From Rhodamnia argentea (Eukaryota > Streptophyta > Magnoliopsida > Myrtales > Myrtaceae): a stretch of DNA of 64,000 bases. The notes under the pieces are model-generated. The model had not been told where the DNA came from. It did not search any database and saw only the letters and a list, made by a program, of their open reading frames with translations. The position numbers and the translations under genes were made by a program. Numbering within the stretch: position 1 is the first letter of the stretch; each line of letters starts with the position of its first letter. Shown here piece after piece: positions 46,259-57,170 of this stretch. The DNA is taken from positions 33,031,826 through 33,095,825 of the forward strand of contig NC_063150.1 of NCBI RefSeq assembly GCF_020921035.1, read 5' to 3'.

Positions 46259-48652
46259 ATGATCAATTCTCTGTGTGGAACCATGGGGTCGCTCAAGAAT
46301 GAGAGCTCCTGCACCACCAAGATCCACCCGCCAACCTCGCCGACGGACTCGTCTTCCCTCTCGCTCTCGGAGTCCAGGAAGACGCCTCCTCCTCCGTCTG
46401 AGATGGAGCCCAGCAGCTTGACCACGCCGAGCCTCAGCTTCCCCTCGCTCAAGGCCCAGATGGAAGAGGAAGCCGAAGTCCAGTCGCCCACCACCGCCCT
46501 CCTCGAGTCCTTCTTCTCCGACCAGATCGACGGCGACTTCATGATCTCTTCCCCCGTCAGGGCTAACCACACCGCCCACAATGGTACCAGCGCTAATCTC
46601 CCGTCGCCTCGCAGTCCAAACTTCAGCTACATCAACAGCTTGACCTATGCCCACAACGTCCAAGGGCAGTCCCTCTCGTGGTACTCCCCGCCGCGGCTCT
46701 TCTCGTCCCCGCTCGGCCCGCTCCGTGGGAAGGGTATGAGCCCTCTCCACAAGGTCTTCAATTCGCCGAACAACAACAGTAGCAGCAGCAACAATAATAA
46801 TAGTAATAACAACCACAATAGCAGCAGCAACGATAATAACAATAATGATAATCAGTACATGCAAGTCGGGAGCAACCTCGCTCTGCCCGCTATCGAGGAC
46901 TACTTGGAGGACTACCAGAAGGATGAGTTCGGGGCATATCCCTCGCAGTTCGACGCCAGCCCGATGCTGGAGTGCGTGTCGGTAGGACCGAGGTATGGCG
47001 GGCCGAAGAGCGAGACGGTGGGGAGCAGGTCTCGGATCACCCAGGAGAGTGATGTGTACCATCAGGTGAGCTGCGTGTCGAGCTCGCAGATGCCACTGTC
47101 CCAGCAGCTGCGACAAGAGCACCTCCATGAGAAGCGGCAACAGCAACATACTGATGAGTTGACGCAGCAGCATCCAAACCTGACTGACACTTTGATGATG
47201 CCCATCGCTACCGAACAGGTATCTCTCTCCATCGCTCATGGCAGACGGGGTCAATCTTAAGAATAACTGTGTATCATATGTAAAGTTCCAAGGTATTGGA
47301 TTTTTACTGCCAGATCTAGAACAGAGTCTGATTTATATTTTTTCTATCGTATTTATCCCGGGAAACACATATGAATTGCCTAATTTTTTTTTATGAAAAA
47401 ATATTTTACCATTTGGACGATCCATTTCTTTTTCTAATTAGTATCATGTTTATTTAATTTCACTCACTAAGCGTGTAAAAAAGAAGAAATCTGATCATAT
47501 ATATTGCATGTAAATGTCTTTCTGTCTCAGGAACAAGACAGTGGACTTCAACTTGTGCACCTCCTCCTCGCGTGTGCTGAAGCAGTGGCCAAGGAGGACT
47601 ACATGCTGGCCCGGAAGTACATCCACCACCTCAACCGCATTGTCTCGCCCATCGGTGACTCCATGCAACGGGTCGCCTCCTGCTTCACCGAAGCCCTGAG
47701 CGCTCGCCTCGCCGCCACCCTCGCCACTCGCCCCACCTCCTCCTCCGCGAAGCCCTTCTCCCCCCTTCCCCCAAACTCCCTCGAAATCCTCAAGTACTAC
47801 CAAATCCTCTACCAGGCCTGCCCCTACATAAAATTCGCCCACTTCACCGCGAACCAGGCCATCTTCGAGGCGATCGAGTTCGAGGAGCGTGTCCACGTGA
47901 TTGACCTAGACATCCACCAGGGCTACCAGTGGCCAGCCTTCATGCAGGCCCTGGCCGCCCGGCCTGGCGGGGCCCCCTTCCTCCGGATAACAGGAGTCGG
48001 CCCAGACATCGAGGCCGTGTGCGAGACTGGCCGGTGCCTTACCGAGCTCGCCCACTCCCTCCACATCCCCTTTGAGTTCCACCCGGTCGGCGAGCAGCTC
48101 GAGGACCTCAAGCCCCACATGCTGAACCGGCGGGTTGGGGAGGCACTGGCCGTGAACTCCGTGAACCGCCTCCACAGAGTCCCCGGAAACTGCCTCGGGA
48201 GCTTGCTCTCCATGATCCGCGACCAGGCCCCGAACATCGTGACCCTCGTCGAGCAGGAGGCGAGCCACAACGGGCCCTACTTCCTGGGTCGGTTCCTCGA
48301 GGCACTGCACTACTACTCGGCCATCTTCGACTCGTTGGACGCCACGTTCCCGCCGGAGTCAGCACAGAGGGCGCAGGTGGAGCAGTACATCTTCGCGCCG
48401 GAGATCCGGAACGTGGTGGCGCACGAGGGGGCGGAGCGGACGGCGCGGCATGAGCGGCTCGAGAAGTGGAGGAAGGTGATGGAAGGGAAGGGGTTCAAGG
48501 GGGTGCCGCTGAGCGGGAACGCGGTGACTCAGTCGAGGATTTTGCTGGGTCTGTACTCGAGCGACGGGTACCGGTTGACGGAGGACAAGGGCTGCTTGCT
48601 CTTGGGGTGGCAAGATAGGGCCATCATCGGGGCCTCTGCATGGCGATGTTAA
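46259..48652 (+). CDS. RAM1: GRAS transcription factor RAM1 (Reduced Arbuscular Mycorrhization 1)
   Basis: Two exons, 46259-47218 and 47531-48652, phase-0 intron of 312 bp, 693 residues. The N-terminus [13 protein letters not shown] and the stretches 'DFMISSPVR', '[13 protein letters not shown]'-like and '[15 protein letters not shown]' are those of RAM1. A Ser/Asn tract (about residues 171-198) and a Gln-rich patch (about 285-305) precede the GRAS domain. The domain begins '[20 protein letters not shown]' at residue 321. It contains the VHIID motif as [15 protein letters not shown] (441-455), the leucine heptads and the SAW end '[15 protein letters not shown]'. RAM1 is a nuclear GRAS factor downstream of CCaMK-CYCLOPS that drives arbuscule branching and lipid-supply genes (RAM2, STR, FatM). 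Long minus-strand frames across this gene are shadows of its GC-rich codons. Confidence 0.93.
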
Positions 48653-49440
48653 AACTAAAAGCATTTTCTTCTTCTTCTTTCCCTATTCCACGTGCAGTTT
48701 GTCTCTTCTGCCCTCGTTGATTCATGCTTTTCACACAATGGACCGGTAAGTTAAAATTAATGGAGGGGGGGAGGGATTAATTGCACATTTTCTTTTGTAG
48801 AGAAAAATAAAATAAAATGGGCTTAGGATGTGTTCGATTGCTTATTAAATTTGTTGTGTTTCATGGCGAATAATATAGGGGGGAGTACAATAAAGTATTA
48901 TTACCGTGGAAATTTTTCCGACCATTTTAGGTTACATAGGATAAGGAAGAAGTCGATATTTGCCACCAAAAAAAAAAAAAATAGCACAAAGAAAGAAAAG
49001 ACGTTCGTTTCGTACTAATTGTCTGTGCCCACTAAAAGAGGGCGATCATGTCATGTCCAAAACGCCTTCAATTGAATGAATTGTATGAAGATTTCTGATT
49101 CTTGTAACTTGGCTGTTCGTACATGAAAAATTCACTGATGTAGGCCTAATTTGATTTCAATTCTAGTGTCACGTTCATTATGATTCCATGTAAAACGGGG
49201 GTATGTTCCCCATTAATGTTCACCATCGGGCGGAACAAAGGCAGACAACATGCAAAGTTATTACGATTTCTTTCTATTGTACGTTTATTGGGCTCATGAA
49301 TTAGCTCACTAATCCGTAGAGCAAGAGAGAAGAGGGAATGAACGCTTTGAGAATAGTTGTAACACCGGAGGTCTTCAGAAGCTGAATGGTTGCTCAAGTT
49401 TCAACATACTTAAGGTTCTTAACTTGATGGGGAAAATGAA
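48653..49440. other. RAM1 3' flank
   Basis: Probable 3' UTR with AATAAA-like words at about 48806-48816. No other gene is seen to 49440. Confidence 0.45.
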
Positions 49441-49850
49441 GGTCCCATGGCGTGCACATGTCGCGAAAGCTCGGGTCCTCTCGTCAACGGTTTCAGGTGC
49501 ACGCCCAACGCGTTCTCTCCTATGAAAACCGAAGCGCTTGCTTTGTTGGAAACCCTAGAATACTTTCGATCAAAATCTGAAGCTATTTTGGAACTACGCT
49601 CGGATCGATCCGATCTGATAAGGTGTTTAAGCAGCTGAGATCAACCCTTGTGGAAGGTAATGTTACTTATCGAGAAAGCCTTAATTGAATCTCTTTTTCG
49701 ACTTAAGAGTGGCCTTTTGTGATAGAGAAGGAAATAAGGTGGTAGACCAAGTTGCCAAAGCCATAGTAGAAAAAGCCTTCCCTCCAATTTGATTTTATAG
49801 CCCCCTCAAGCCCTTTGGATCCTTTTATGTTATGAGGCTGCATCTATATA
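49441..49850 (+). pseudogene. LINE RNase H-domain remnant
   Basis: The first part (49447-49638) reads MACTCRESSGPLVNGFRC and then 'SPMKTEALALLETLEYFRSK' and 'LELRSDRSDLIRCLSS'. This is the pattern of the RNase H-like (RVT_3) domain at the C-terminus of plant non-LTR polyproteins. After a stop and frame change, 'REGNKVVDQVAKAIVEKAFP' (about 49722-49790) matches the end of the same domain ('REGNKVADxxAK'). Frameshifts and stops make it non-functional. It is cut off from any reverse transcriptase and is probably a 5'-truncated LINE. Confidence 0.65.
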
Positions 49851-50177
49851 CTTAATAATGAATGGATATTATCTCTTTTATTAAAACAGACTAGTCAAAT
49901 CCTGACAAATTCAAAATTTTCAAAGAAGAGAGCGAAATTTTTAAGTTACTAGATTTAATATTCTTCATTACCATTTTGTTGTTAGTAGTACGTGCATGAA
50001 AGAAATTTACATGAAAAGCCAATACAGAAAGTGAAATAACAAAAGATTACTATTATTTTTTAATAAAAAAATTGAGATAGTTTTAGTAAATTGAGCATTT
50101 TAGATTTATCTTTTGAGGTTTCGTATTTGTTAAGCATACCAAAAATGATTATTTCCATAGTATCTAACTTGAAAGGA
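49851..50177. other. Intergenic AT-rich DNA
   Basis: No gene recognised. It may include the 3' tail of the LINE remnant. Confidence 0.35.
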
Positions 50178-50369
50178 ATTAAAAATTGTCTACGTCGGCG
50201 TCGGCAATGCCACATAGGATGGTCGGCGTCCACGTCGGTGATTCCCGCCCAATAGGACTGAATTGACAAAAGGTGAAAAGATTTAGGACTAAATCGGCAA
50301 ATTTAAAATATTTACGAGTGAATTGGCAAAAATACGGCTGATTTAGAACTTTTTTTGACAATTTTCTCC
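50178..50369. mobile_element. Family-A right-arm fragment
   Basis: Contains 'tctacgtcggcgtcggcaat', 'atgccacataggatggtcgg', 'aagatttaggactaaatcgg' and ends 'gacaattttctcc'. The left half is missing. Confidence 0.6.
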
Positions 50370-50526
50370 ATTTTCTAGTCTGGATCAATGTCGAGGGGTC
50401 ATTGTTCCATGACATTGTACAACTAAAGATCGAAGAGCATAATCATAGTATTTTGCTTTTCTTTTTCTTTTTCCTAATAACAAGTGTGTAAAGCTCTCAA
50501 TGCGTCCAGTTAAAAAAAAAATGACG

Positions 50527-50762
50527 TCTCCGTTTATTTCGCACAAAATGAATATATTAGAAAAAAAATTCCTAAAAATAATCACTTGTATAGGTTGAAA
50601 TAATCAGTCAAAGAGAATGTTTTCATTCGACAATAATTATGTGTCAATATTTTCATTGATTATAAAAATGTTTTTCATTTGGGTATTTTTTATGCGATAT
50701 AAGCGATCAGTTTTAAGAACATGCTTTCTAAATTATTCATATTTCGTGAAACAAACATAGCC
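50527..50762. mobile_element. MITE of the 'gtttgtttcrcgaaa' family
   Basis: The left end tctccgtttatttcgcac and the right end, inverted gctatgtttgtttcacgaaa, form terminal inverted repeats of about 28 bp. The AT-rich interior contains 'gcgatataagcgatcag'. No target-site duplication was read. Other copies lie at 15897 and 62972. Confidence 0.6.
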
Positions 50763-50954
50763 TACATATATGCTAAACAGAATCAAAATCTACAACTTAC
50801 GAATGATCGACACCCATCACTTTAGGAAAAGGCCTTCCGAAACATGCATGGAAACAGGTAAATATGCTATGCGCTCTAGTCGAATTATGCACCTAATGTA
50901 AAACCACTTTCGAGCAGAGGCGGCCTTTGGGTGGGTTCTTGCCGAGCCTAGGGC

Positions 50955-51239
50955 AACGAGCTCTTCTCCAAGGTCTCCAAGGGCCGGTTCTCCGAGGTCC
51001 TGGCCTGCCGTTACTTCCAGTTCCGGCAGCTGATCTCCGCCCTCGGCTATTGCCAAGCCCGCAATGTCTTCCACCGCAACCTCAAGCCCAAGAACCTCCT
51101 CCTCGACGACAACGGCGACCTCCAGGTGTCCGACTTCGGCTTCAACGCCGTCACCGACCAGATCCGTACCTTACTTTTCGATCGAGTAGAGGTGATCGTT
51201 GGGGGAGGGCCGACTCTCGCTTGCGCTTTTCTGATATAG
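50955..51239 (+). pseudogene. CBL-interacting protein kinase (CIPK) pseudogene fragment
   Basis: The translation from 50955 reads [20 protein letters not shown], then [18 protein letters not shown] and [20 protein letters not shown], ending AVTDQIR at 51167. It then runs into unrelated residues and a stop at 51237. This is the middle of a plant CIPK/SnRK3 kinase domain (alpha-D to the DFG segment). The catalytic HRD is changed to HRN, and the conserved 'KPEN' is 'KPKN'. There is a two-residue FR insertion before QLISA. The ATP-binding lobe, the rest of the activation loop and the NAF/CBL-binding region are absent, with a stop at 50949 just upstream. It cannot encode an active kinase. The GC-rich codons contrast with the AT-rich surroundings, suggesting a displaced gene fragment. 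Confidence 0.85.
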
Positions 51240-52057
51240 TAAATTCATATATCGAGAAATCGCTTCGTGCCAGATTCGATCCGACCGAAAAAGCGCAACT
51301 TCATACGAGGATCAATGCTATCCATCCGACATCACGCGCAATCAAACGAGTGATTGTCCAAATCTTTCTTGGGGCTCCGAATAGTGAGTATAACCGTGGG
51401 CCAGAAAATAATAAATGCTTGCGTCTGGACCCGATTGCAATATCCGAATAGTGAATATAAGAATAGATTCTCTCAACTTGAGCAAGGGTACAATTATTCT
51501 GCCAACTGGACGCTGCATGTAAGAACTTCAGCAGAATGTCAACGGTACGTACCTTAAACGAGTAAGTAGTACTCGTATTGGCACATAACGCGGCACGATA
51601 CGCGAACACATCATTTCTTAAAAAATAAAGAATTTCGATACATTAGAACACGTTTTATATTAACTATATATTTTTATTTACACATTGTAAATTATCATGT
51701 GTATATAACAATATTGGCGATAAGTTTGTTCTTTTTCTTCTTCCGTCGGGGATTCACGATTATGTTTTATTTTTTATGGCTGGATATATTAATTGCCGGT
51801 GGCTGGATATATGACTTAAGCATATGTATTTTTGATAAATTTACGGTTTGACTCCTAATTTACTAAAAATGCTTAAAATTGATCACATGCTTGTCGAAAT
51901 GGTGTGTCGGGATGCTGAAATCATGTGTCGTTGGTATGTCTAGAGCGCCGACCACGTGTCGATCGCATGTTGAAATGTCAGACACTACACGACACGACAC
52001 GACAAGACACAAAGGCCCTTGGAGAGCATCGGTATTTCCTAGTAACGGACGATGCAT
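51240..52057. other. Intergenic, no gene seen
   Basis: Overlapping open frames at 51301-51609 on both strands have no recognisable similarity. Short 'cgacacgaca' repeats occur at about 51985-52005. Confidence 0.35.
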
Positions 52058-52274
52058 GGAGAAAATTACCAAAAAGTCCCAAACCTTTCAATTTTTTCAT
52101 AAGCATTTTGACAATTTGTCAATGTAGTCCTTTTGGTCAATTATCCAAATAAAACGTTTAGGGCTAAATTGACAAAATTTCAAAAAATTTAATACTAAAT
52201 TGACACGATTAAAAGGTTTAGGACTGAATTAGCTATCGTACTATAGGTTTACGACTTTTTGGACAAGTAACCCC
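52058..52274. mobile_element. Compact hairpin family-A MITE
   Basis: Left ggagaaaattaccaaaaagt; right inverted ggggttacttgtccaaaaag. Arms of about 90 bp with 'aaaggtttaggactgaatt' words meet near 52140-52155. It resembles the centre-less copy at 11412-11812. Confidence 0.65.
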
Positions 52275-52699
52275 ATGTCAGAATAAGAGCTACGAATATT
52301 TTTTAACATATGATTTTATTGAGCAATGTGATGTCCGAAGCTGTAATTATTAATTATTCTATGCCATTCCAACCATAGCCAATCTCTCGATTCAGCATTA
52401 TAAACTCAAAGTAACGTGGGTTATAGATAGGAAGGAATTATGTTTTTTGCATGTGAGTGGAAGAGAAATAGTATTCGCTTTGAGGAATCTTATCCTTCTC
52501 ACGAAACCCTAGCTTTGCAAGATTTTGTCCGATGATTATCTACTTCTCAATAAGCATAGTTTGAAGCTCCGTTTTACTACAACTCGCACGTGTGCCTTTA
52601 CACATACATTTCTCATCTCATGAAACGCAGGTATATTTCACCAACATTTTATCATAATGGATGAAGTAGGCATGCGACCAAGGACGGACCCCGGTAATG
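52275..52699. other. Intergenic, no gene seen
   Basis: I see no coding region or clear repeat. Confidence 0.35.
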
Positions 52700-53030
52700 T
52701 ACTTGGGAAAAATAGCATAAATGGTCAAAGATACAAGATGCTCCCCGACTCAACGAGCAGTGTCGTCTCTACACTTTTAATTAGTTCAGTGTGGTCCTTG
52801 AACTATAGGTAAATGTTCGATATGGTCCCTAGACTATATGAAAATATTTAAAAGTTCAATGTTTAACAATGACCTAAATCTCAAGGATCATATTGAGCAA
52901 ATTAAAAGTTGGGATATGATATTGCACATTAGACCAAAGCTCATGGACCCCATTGAACGAATTAAAAGTTCATGGACAAAATTGCATGTTAAACCAAAGT
53001 TCGGGACTATTTATGTCAATTTCCCTATTT
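52700..53030. repeat. Dispersed inverted-repeat sequence (family E)
   Basis: The left side begins ggaaaaatagcataaatggt and carries 'ggtccctagactatatgaaa'. The right side carries 'gaacgaattaaaagttcat' and 'accaaagttcgggactattt', ending 'tatgtcaatttccc', roughly inverted. Related words ('aaactatatgaaaatattgc', 'aacaaattaaaagttcatg') recur at 60590-60780 and 61195-61250. It behaves like another MITE family. Confidence 0.5.
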
Positions 53031-53744
53031 TAAAAGAAACTATGTCAATCAAAGTGTCATTCGTTATAACGTGATTTCCCCACATGAAATCTATCGAGCG
53101 ATTTTTTTCCCCATCGAGCGAGCTCTCCATTGCAACCGTCACATTTTAAGGCCTTTTCCGTGATGCAACGGTCTAAAACCTTAAAACGATAAAATCACAA
53201 CGAGATTGTCAGCCCCTTTGAGAGTCCTCGGATGACCGGCAATGAATTATCAGGAGTTTAATAAAAAAAACACCGTCGATCGTCGATTGACAATCGGTCA
53301 AGTGGGGCTCGATAACTAATTAAGATTTGCCATGCCACAACCTGACTCGAACGTCTTCTGCCCAAAAAAAATTTAAAATTAGAAATATAAAAAAAAAAGG
53401 AAAAAGAAAAAAGAAAAACAAGAAGAGACACGACCCGTACTGTCACTCTCTTAGATTATGTGATGGGTGACGACATGAAAGTTTGGGCCCGACTAGGATC
53501 TGGATGGGCCCACATTAGCCGAAATTATGGGAGTCCGGACCAACTACTACTTCGCTGGGGGCCCACTTTCACGGTCTCGTTGAGTTGGCGTTGGCGCTTT
53601 GGAATGCCAGCTTGCCAAATAGGCAAACTAAACAGAGTGGTACCCCCACGACTCAAGCTGCCCTTTTTCTTTTCTTTTCTTTTCTCTTTTTATTTCTTTT
53701 AATCCAAAAGGCAAAACGAATTCCGGGACTCTACCCATAGGTTG
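53031..53744. other. Intergenic, no gene seen
   Basis: A/T runs and short open frames only. A 'cttttcttttctttt' low-complexity tract lies at 53664-53700. Confidence 0.35.
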
Positions 53745-53925
53745 CGTTTGGTGGGCCGGATAAAACTCCGGATAGGATAACTTATATCCTATCCGACGTA
53801 TGGAGTGACGCGAACTCCGGATATGCTTAGATATAGTCCGGATTAAAAAAAAAAATCCCACCTAGGGGATGGAATGGACTAGGATAGGATATGTGACATT
53901 TGAAAAGCTAAAAAACCACACCTTC
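53745..53925. mobile_element. Truncated PIF/Harbinger-like left end
   Basis: Starts ggttgcgtttggtgggcc, close to the terminus at 3432, and is followed by repeated 'ggataggat' and 'atatcctatcc' words. It breaks off at an oligo-T run where the retroposed fragment begins. No right end is present. Confidence 0.5.
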
Positions 53926-54340
53926 TTTTTTTTTTTTAGGGTCAAAATAACATTTTATTCATTTCATTCACTTCCTCGGGATGCAAGAGAGATACATCGC
54001 GAATCAATTGTAAACGAAATAACTCCCAGACAACTTCAAAACAAAACAAGTTCCAAATAACAAGAGAAATTATCAAAACAAGGTTATGAGTTACACGTTG
54101 AAAGAGCAAATCTATAACTTCTTCACACCAAAATCGGTGACCGATCACGCAATCCGTCTTGAGTAATAAGCACTCACTGAAATCTTCATTTGTTGCTACG
54201 TCTTTGACTTTCAGAAGTGCGTGCCTAGGTTTGGCATTCCCAATACCATCGACGAGTAGAGCAAAAAGTTTGAACGAGCACGGATTTGATGCTTGTAAGA
54301 GCGAAATCTTCACGAAACTCCTCTAATCTCCTTTAAAATC
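53926..54340 (-). mobile_element. Retroposed (LINE-like) 3' end with poly(A) tail
   Basis: On the minus strand a 123-codon frame (54313 to 53942) ends close to an 'aatgaataaaatg' polyadenylation signal and then a 13-base A tail (poly-T at about 53926-53938 on +). The tail context 'tattttgaccct-A(n)' resembles the 'tttcgacc-A(n)' 3' end at 2746. The frame translates to residues such as 'ALLVDGIGNAKPRHALLKVK', which I do not recognise. It could be LINE 3' sequence or a processed transcript. Confidence 0.4.
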
Positions 54341-55440
54341 GGAATTTTTCACCAACGAAATCCGAGAAAAGCGCAATTCCGAAAACATAAACGCAGAAAA
54401 TCTCAAATTTAAACCAGATGGGTTAGAAATTTCCCCAAAAAGGGCAAAAAAAAAAAAGGTTTCCAGATCGAGACTAAATCGGAAGAGAAAAGCTCCCAAA
54501 CGGGGAGGAAAGCAAAGATAAAGGAAATTGAGAATGAAAACAGCTTAAGAAAAGGGGAAGGGGAGGGAGAGATCTAGCTCAAACCATCTCCTCCATGGAA
54601 GTCGAAGGAGAAAGTGTGAAGAAAAGAAAGAGAAGAGAGAGAAGGAACAGCTAGGGCCGGCAGTGGGAGAGCAACTTTTAACGGGCCCCCTCCTTGCACA
54701 CTACAAAAACGGACATCATCCAGATTACTTTTAGGTAAGTTTGCACGAGACCGCGTCCGACTCCGAAACCCACCGATCAAAGGCCGGTCACCGGAAATGC
54801 GGAAAGCGTAACCTCAAAAGGGCCAATTTAAGAACCCCGTTGAAACCGGCCAGACAAATAGTGCGGGGGCGGACCCCCTTTCGCACGCTTCAGGTTAGGT
54901 CGACTCGACTTGATTGAACCGAGAACCGTGCAAATTTTCTTGCTTAGACTTCCAATTGAAGTAAGGAAAATCATGCAATGCCGATGGGTGCCAGACTATT
55001 CGATGCTTTGACCTAAATTCTCAGCTTTGCAATAATTTGCCGTTATCACGTATTAATGCGATCGCAGTTGCGGGCGAGGAAAGCGGCCGGTCTTCAGCCT
55101 AGAGGTGACGCGGTCCACGCACTGCATGCGACCCCCCACTCTCTCTCTTGCTCTCTCTCTCTCTCTCTAGGCCCTATGCCGTATCCATGATGAGGTTCCT
55201 TTCGGCTTCGGCCGGACGACGAGAAAAATAATTCGAGCCCGCAACCTCTGCTCAGATTCGTCGCCAAAAAATTGTGTGGAGAATCGAATGGTTCGGTGGA
55301 TGGGTGTCGTGTCGCGTGGGCGGACGATCGAGTTTGTCCTCGCTTTTCGTTGATAATTGTCCTAGCGCCGATATTGGTGAAACAAATCCGTGTTACAAGG
55401 GACAAACAACGATGATTCCGTAATAACTTACGAAGCACGT
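54341..55440. other. Intergenic, possible upstream part of the retroposed sequence
   Basis: The minus-strand frame 54574-54780 ends 'SLSSLSFLHTFSFDFHGGDG', a leader-like Ser/Leu stretch that could be the 5' part of the retroposed unit. No recognisable gene. A CT tract lies at about 55138-55168. Confidence 0.3.
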
Positions 55441-56648
55441 GATGTTAACATATCTAGATTTTTCAAAGCGACATTATCGTAAGTACTGGCATATTATGAA
55501 GTTGATTACGGTTGATTACTATTAATCAAGAATATGCACGATTAAGGAAATTTGGAGAATCTCGTAATTATCTTTAACAATTGGATTTACATAATGGGCA
55601 GCAGTCGTTTAGTATGTATGGAAAGGTTTGCTTATTCCGTTGATTTGGTGATTAAGCACAGTTGCATTTATGATTTTTGTTAACCAATGCTCTAAGGTGG
55701 GGCTTGTACGGCAACCACGTAAGGTAAAGCGAATTAATTACTTGTTATGCATGCTTAGCCAATTCCCTGTGGGCTCGTCAAAAAATGTCCTTGGCTCTAC
55801 GATTTTCTCTTGCACGATCGATGCTCGGGCTTTGATATCAACCGAATAACATATATTCTGCATCGCTGATTAGAGTTGGGTAAAATCCCGAAACACCCGT
55901 GAGTTTTAAGAGATTATTACCGCGTACCCGCTTTCTCCATACGCACGTACGTATGTAAAGCGTGTATGATATGGCAAGCTGAATATAAGTCATGCAATGA
56001 TGAGATTTTGAAATTGTTTAACTGCATTGATTATTATTATTATTATTTTTTTTTTCTCTCTTCCTCTTTTGGCCATGAGTACAATGCTCATTGATGGAGG
56101 GCAGAATAGTAAAAAGCAAAATACGAAGAAGAAGTCTTTCCTTTTCTGGGAACTTTCTTCGCTTTTCTATACAGAGGAGGGAGCAAATTACAGTCACCAA
56201 TTGAGACCCAACATGGACTTAAAAAGACCAATTAGCTGACACTCACTCTCTCCATACTTCACACATGACCTTGACCAACAAAAACAGTGAGAAAATAAAA
56301 CCTAAAAAAAAAACATTGGACGCTCTTCTAAAAACCAAAAAAAAAAAAAAAAAGACACCATAAATAGGAGGAAAAAAACAAACCATAACAAAAGGAACAA
56401 AAAAAGACCAGGAGAGAAGGTCGTCCACTGTTACTGTACCCCCTTCATCCTAAACAGGAGCAGAACAAGCAACAACCTACGACCAGACGCACCGGCCCAC
56501 AAACTCCTCTTCCTCTGCATTTTTTCTTCATTTCCATCAGTATACGTCAACGCCATTCTCTTTCCTTTTCCTCCTGGTTAGAGCCCACTCAAAAAAAAAG
56601 GGAGGGGGGGTGGTTAACGGCGGCGGAGTTGGCGGCGGGAGCGGCAGT
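55441..56648. other. 3' flank of the glutaredoxin gene
   Basis: AT-rich with ATT and A runs (56030-56060, 56300-56350). The glutaredoxin 3' UTR should lie just below 56649. No other gene was recognised. Confidence 0.4.
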
Positions 56649-57029
56649 TCAGAGCCAGAGCGCGCCGGCCTCCTTGAGAAGGGGGACCAGGGTGCCGTTG
56701 ATGTGGCTGGCCATGACGCGGTCCATGGCGCCGACGAGCTTGCCGCCGATGAAGACGACGGGGACGGCGGCGGAAGGAGGGGCGCCGGAGAGCCTGGCGA
56801 GGGCCTTCTCGAGCTCCTTCCCCCGCGGGTCGTGGTCGAGCTCGTGGACGGTGGGGTTGACGCCCATGCCGCAGAAGAGGCTCTTGACCGCGTGGCACAT
56901 GCAGCACGTGCTCACGCTGAAGATCACCACCGCGCTCTCCGCCGCCATCCGCTCTATGCGCTCCACCGGGTCGCCGACGGGCCTCGCCACCGGGAGGTAC
57001 GAGCCCCACGACTCCGTTTGGTAATGCAT
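56649..57029 (-). CDS. ROXY1: CC-type glutaredoxin, ROXY1/ROXY2-like
   Basis: A single exon encoding 126 residues. It begins [14 protein letters not shown], close to ROXY1's [11 protein letters not shown]. The active site is CCMC at residues 42-45 ('[16 protein letters not shown]'), the signature of the land-plant-specific class III glutaredoxins. '[20 protein letters not shown]' is the glutathione-binding region, and the C-terminal ALWL motif (123-126) is the one needed for ROXY interaction with TGA transcription factors. ROXY proteins act mainly in the nucleus, modifying TGA factors in petal and anther development and in stress responses. Codons are very GC-rich in third positions, which opens several long shadow frames on both strands. 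The choice between ROXY1 and ROXY2 is not resolved. Confidence 0.92.
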   Translation of the reverse strand: MHYQTESWGSYLPVARPVGDPVERIERMAAESAVVIFSVSTCCMCHAVKSLFCGMGVNPTVHELDHDPRGKELEKALARLSGAPPSAAVPVVFIGGKLVGAMDRVMASHINGTLVPLLKEAGALWL

Positions 57030-57160
57030 TGTCTCTGGCGGTAAGAGCGTGAGCGAGGGTCGACCTAGTAACTCAGTGAGCGAGTGGGTGAGGTTTTCAC
57101 GAGAGAGATAGAGAGAGTGTTATGGAGGTTGAGCGAGAGATGGATGAGGATGGAAGGACG

Positions 57161-57170
57161 GTACTTATAG
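57161..57170 (-). promoter_or_regulatory. Putative TATA box of the glutaredoxin gene
   Basis: On the minus strand CTATAAGTAC lies about 135 bases upstream of the ATG at 57029, implying a leader of about 100 bases. A 25-base GA microsatellite (57178-57202) lies directly upstream of the box and could act as a GAGA-type element. Confidence 0.55.

Noticed and set aside
45989-47254. 421-codon minus-strand open frame over RAM1 exon 1
   Set aside because: It is an antisense shadow of the GC-rich, triplet-repetitive RAM1 coding exon. The plus strand carries the conserved GRAS-family N-terminus.
56610-57044. Plus-strand and alternative-frame open stretches over the glutaredoxin gene
   Set aside because: They come from the very high third-position GC of the ROXY gene. 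Only the minus-strand frame at 56649-57029 has a known fold and active site.
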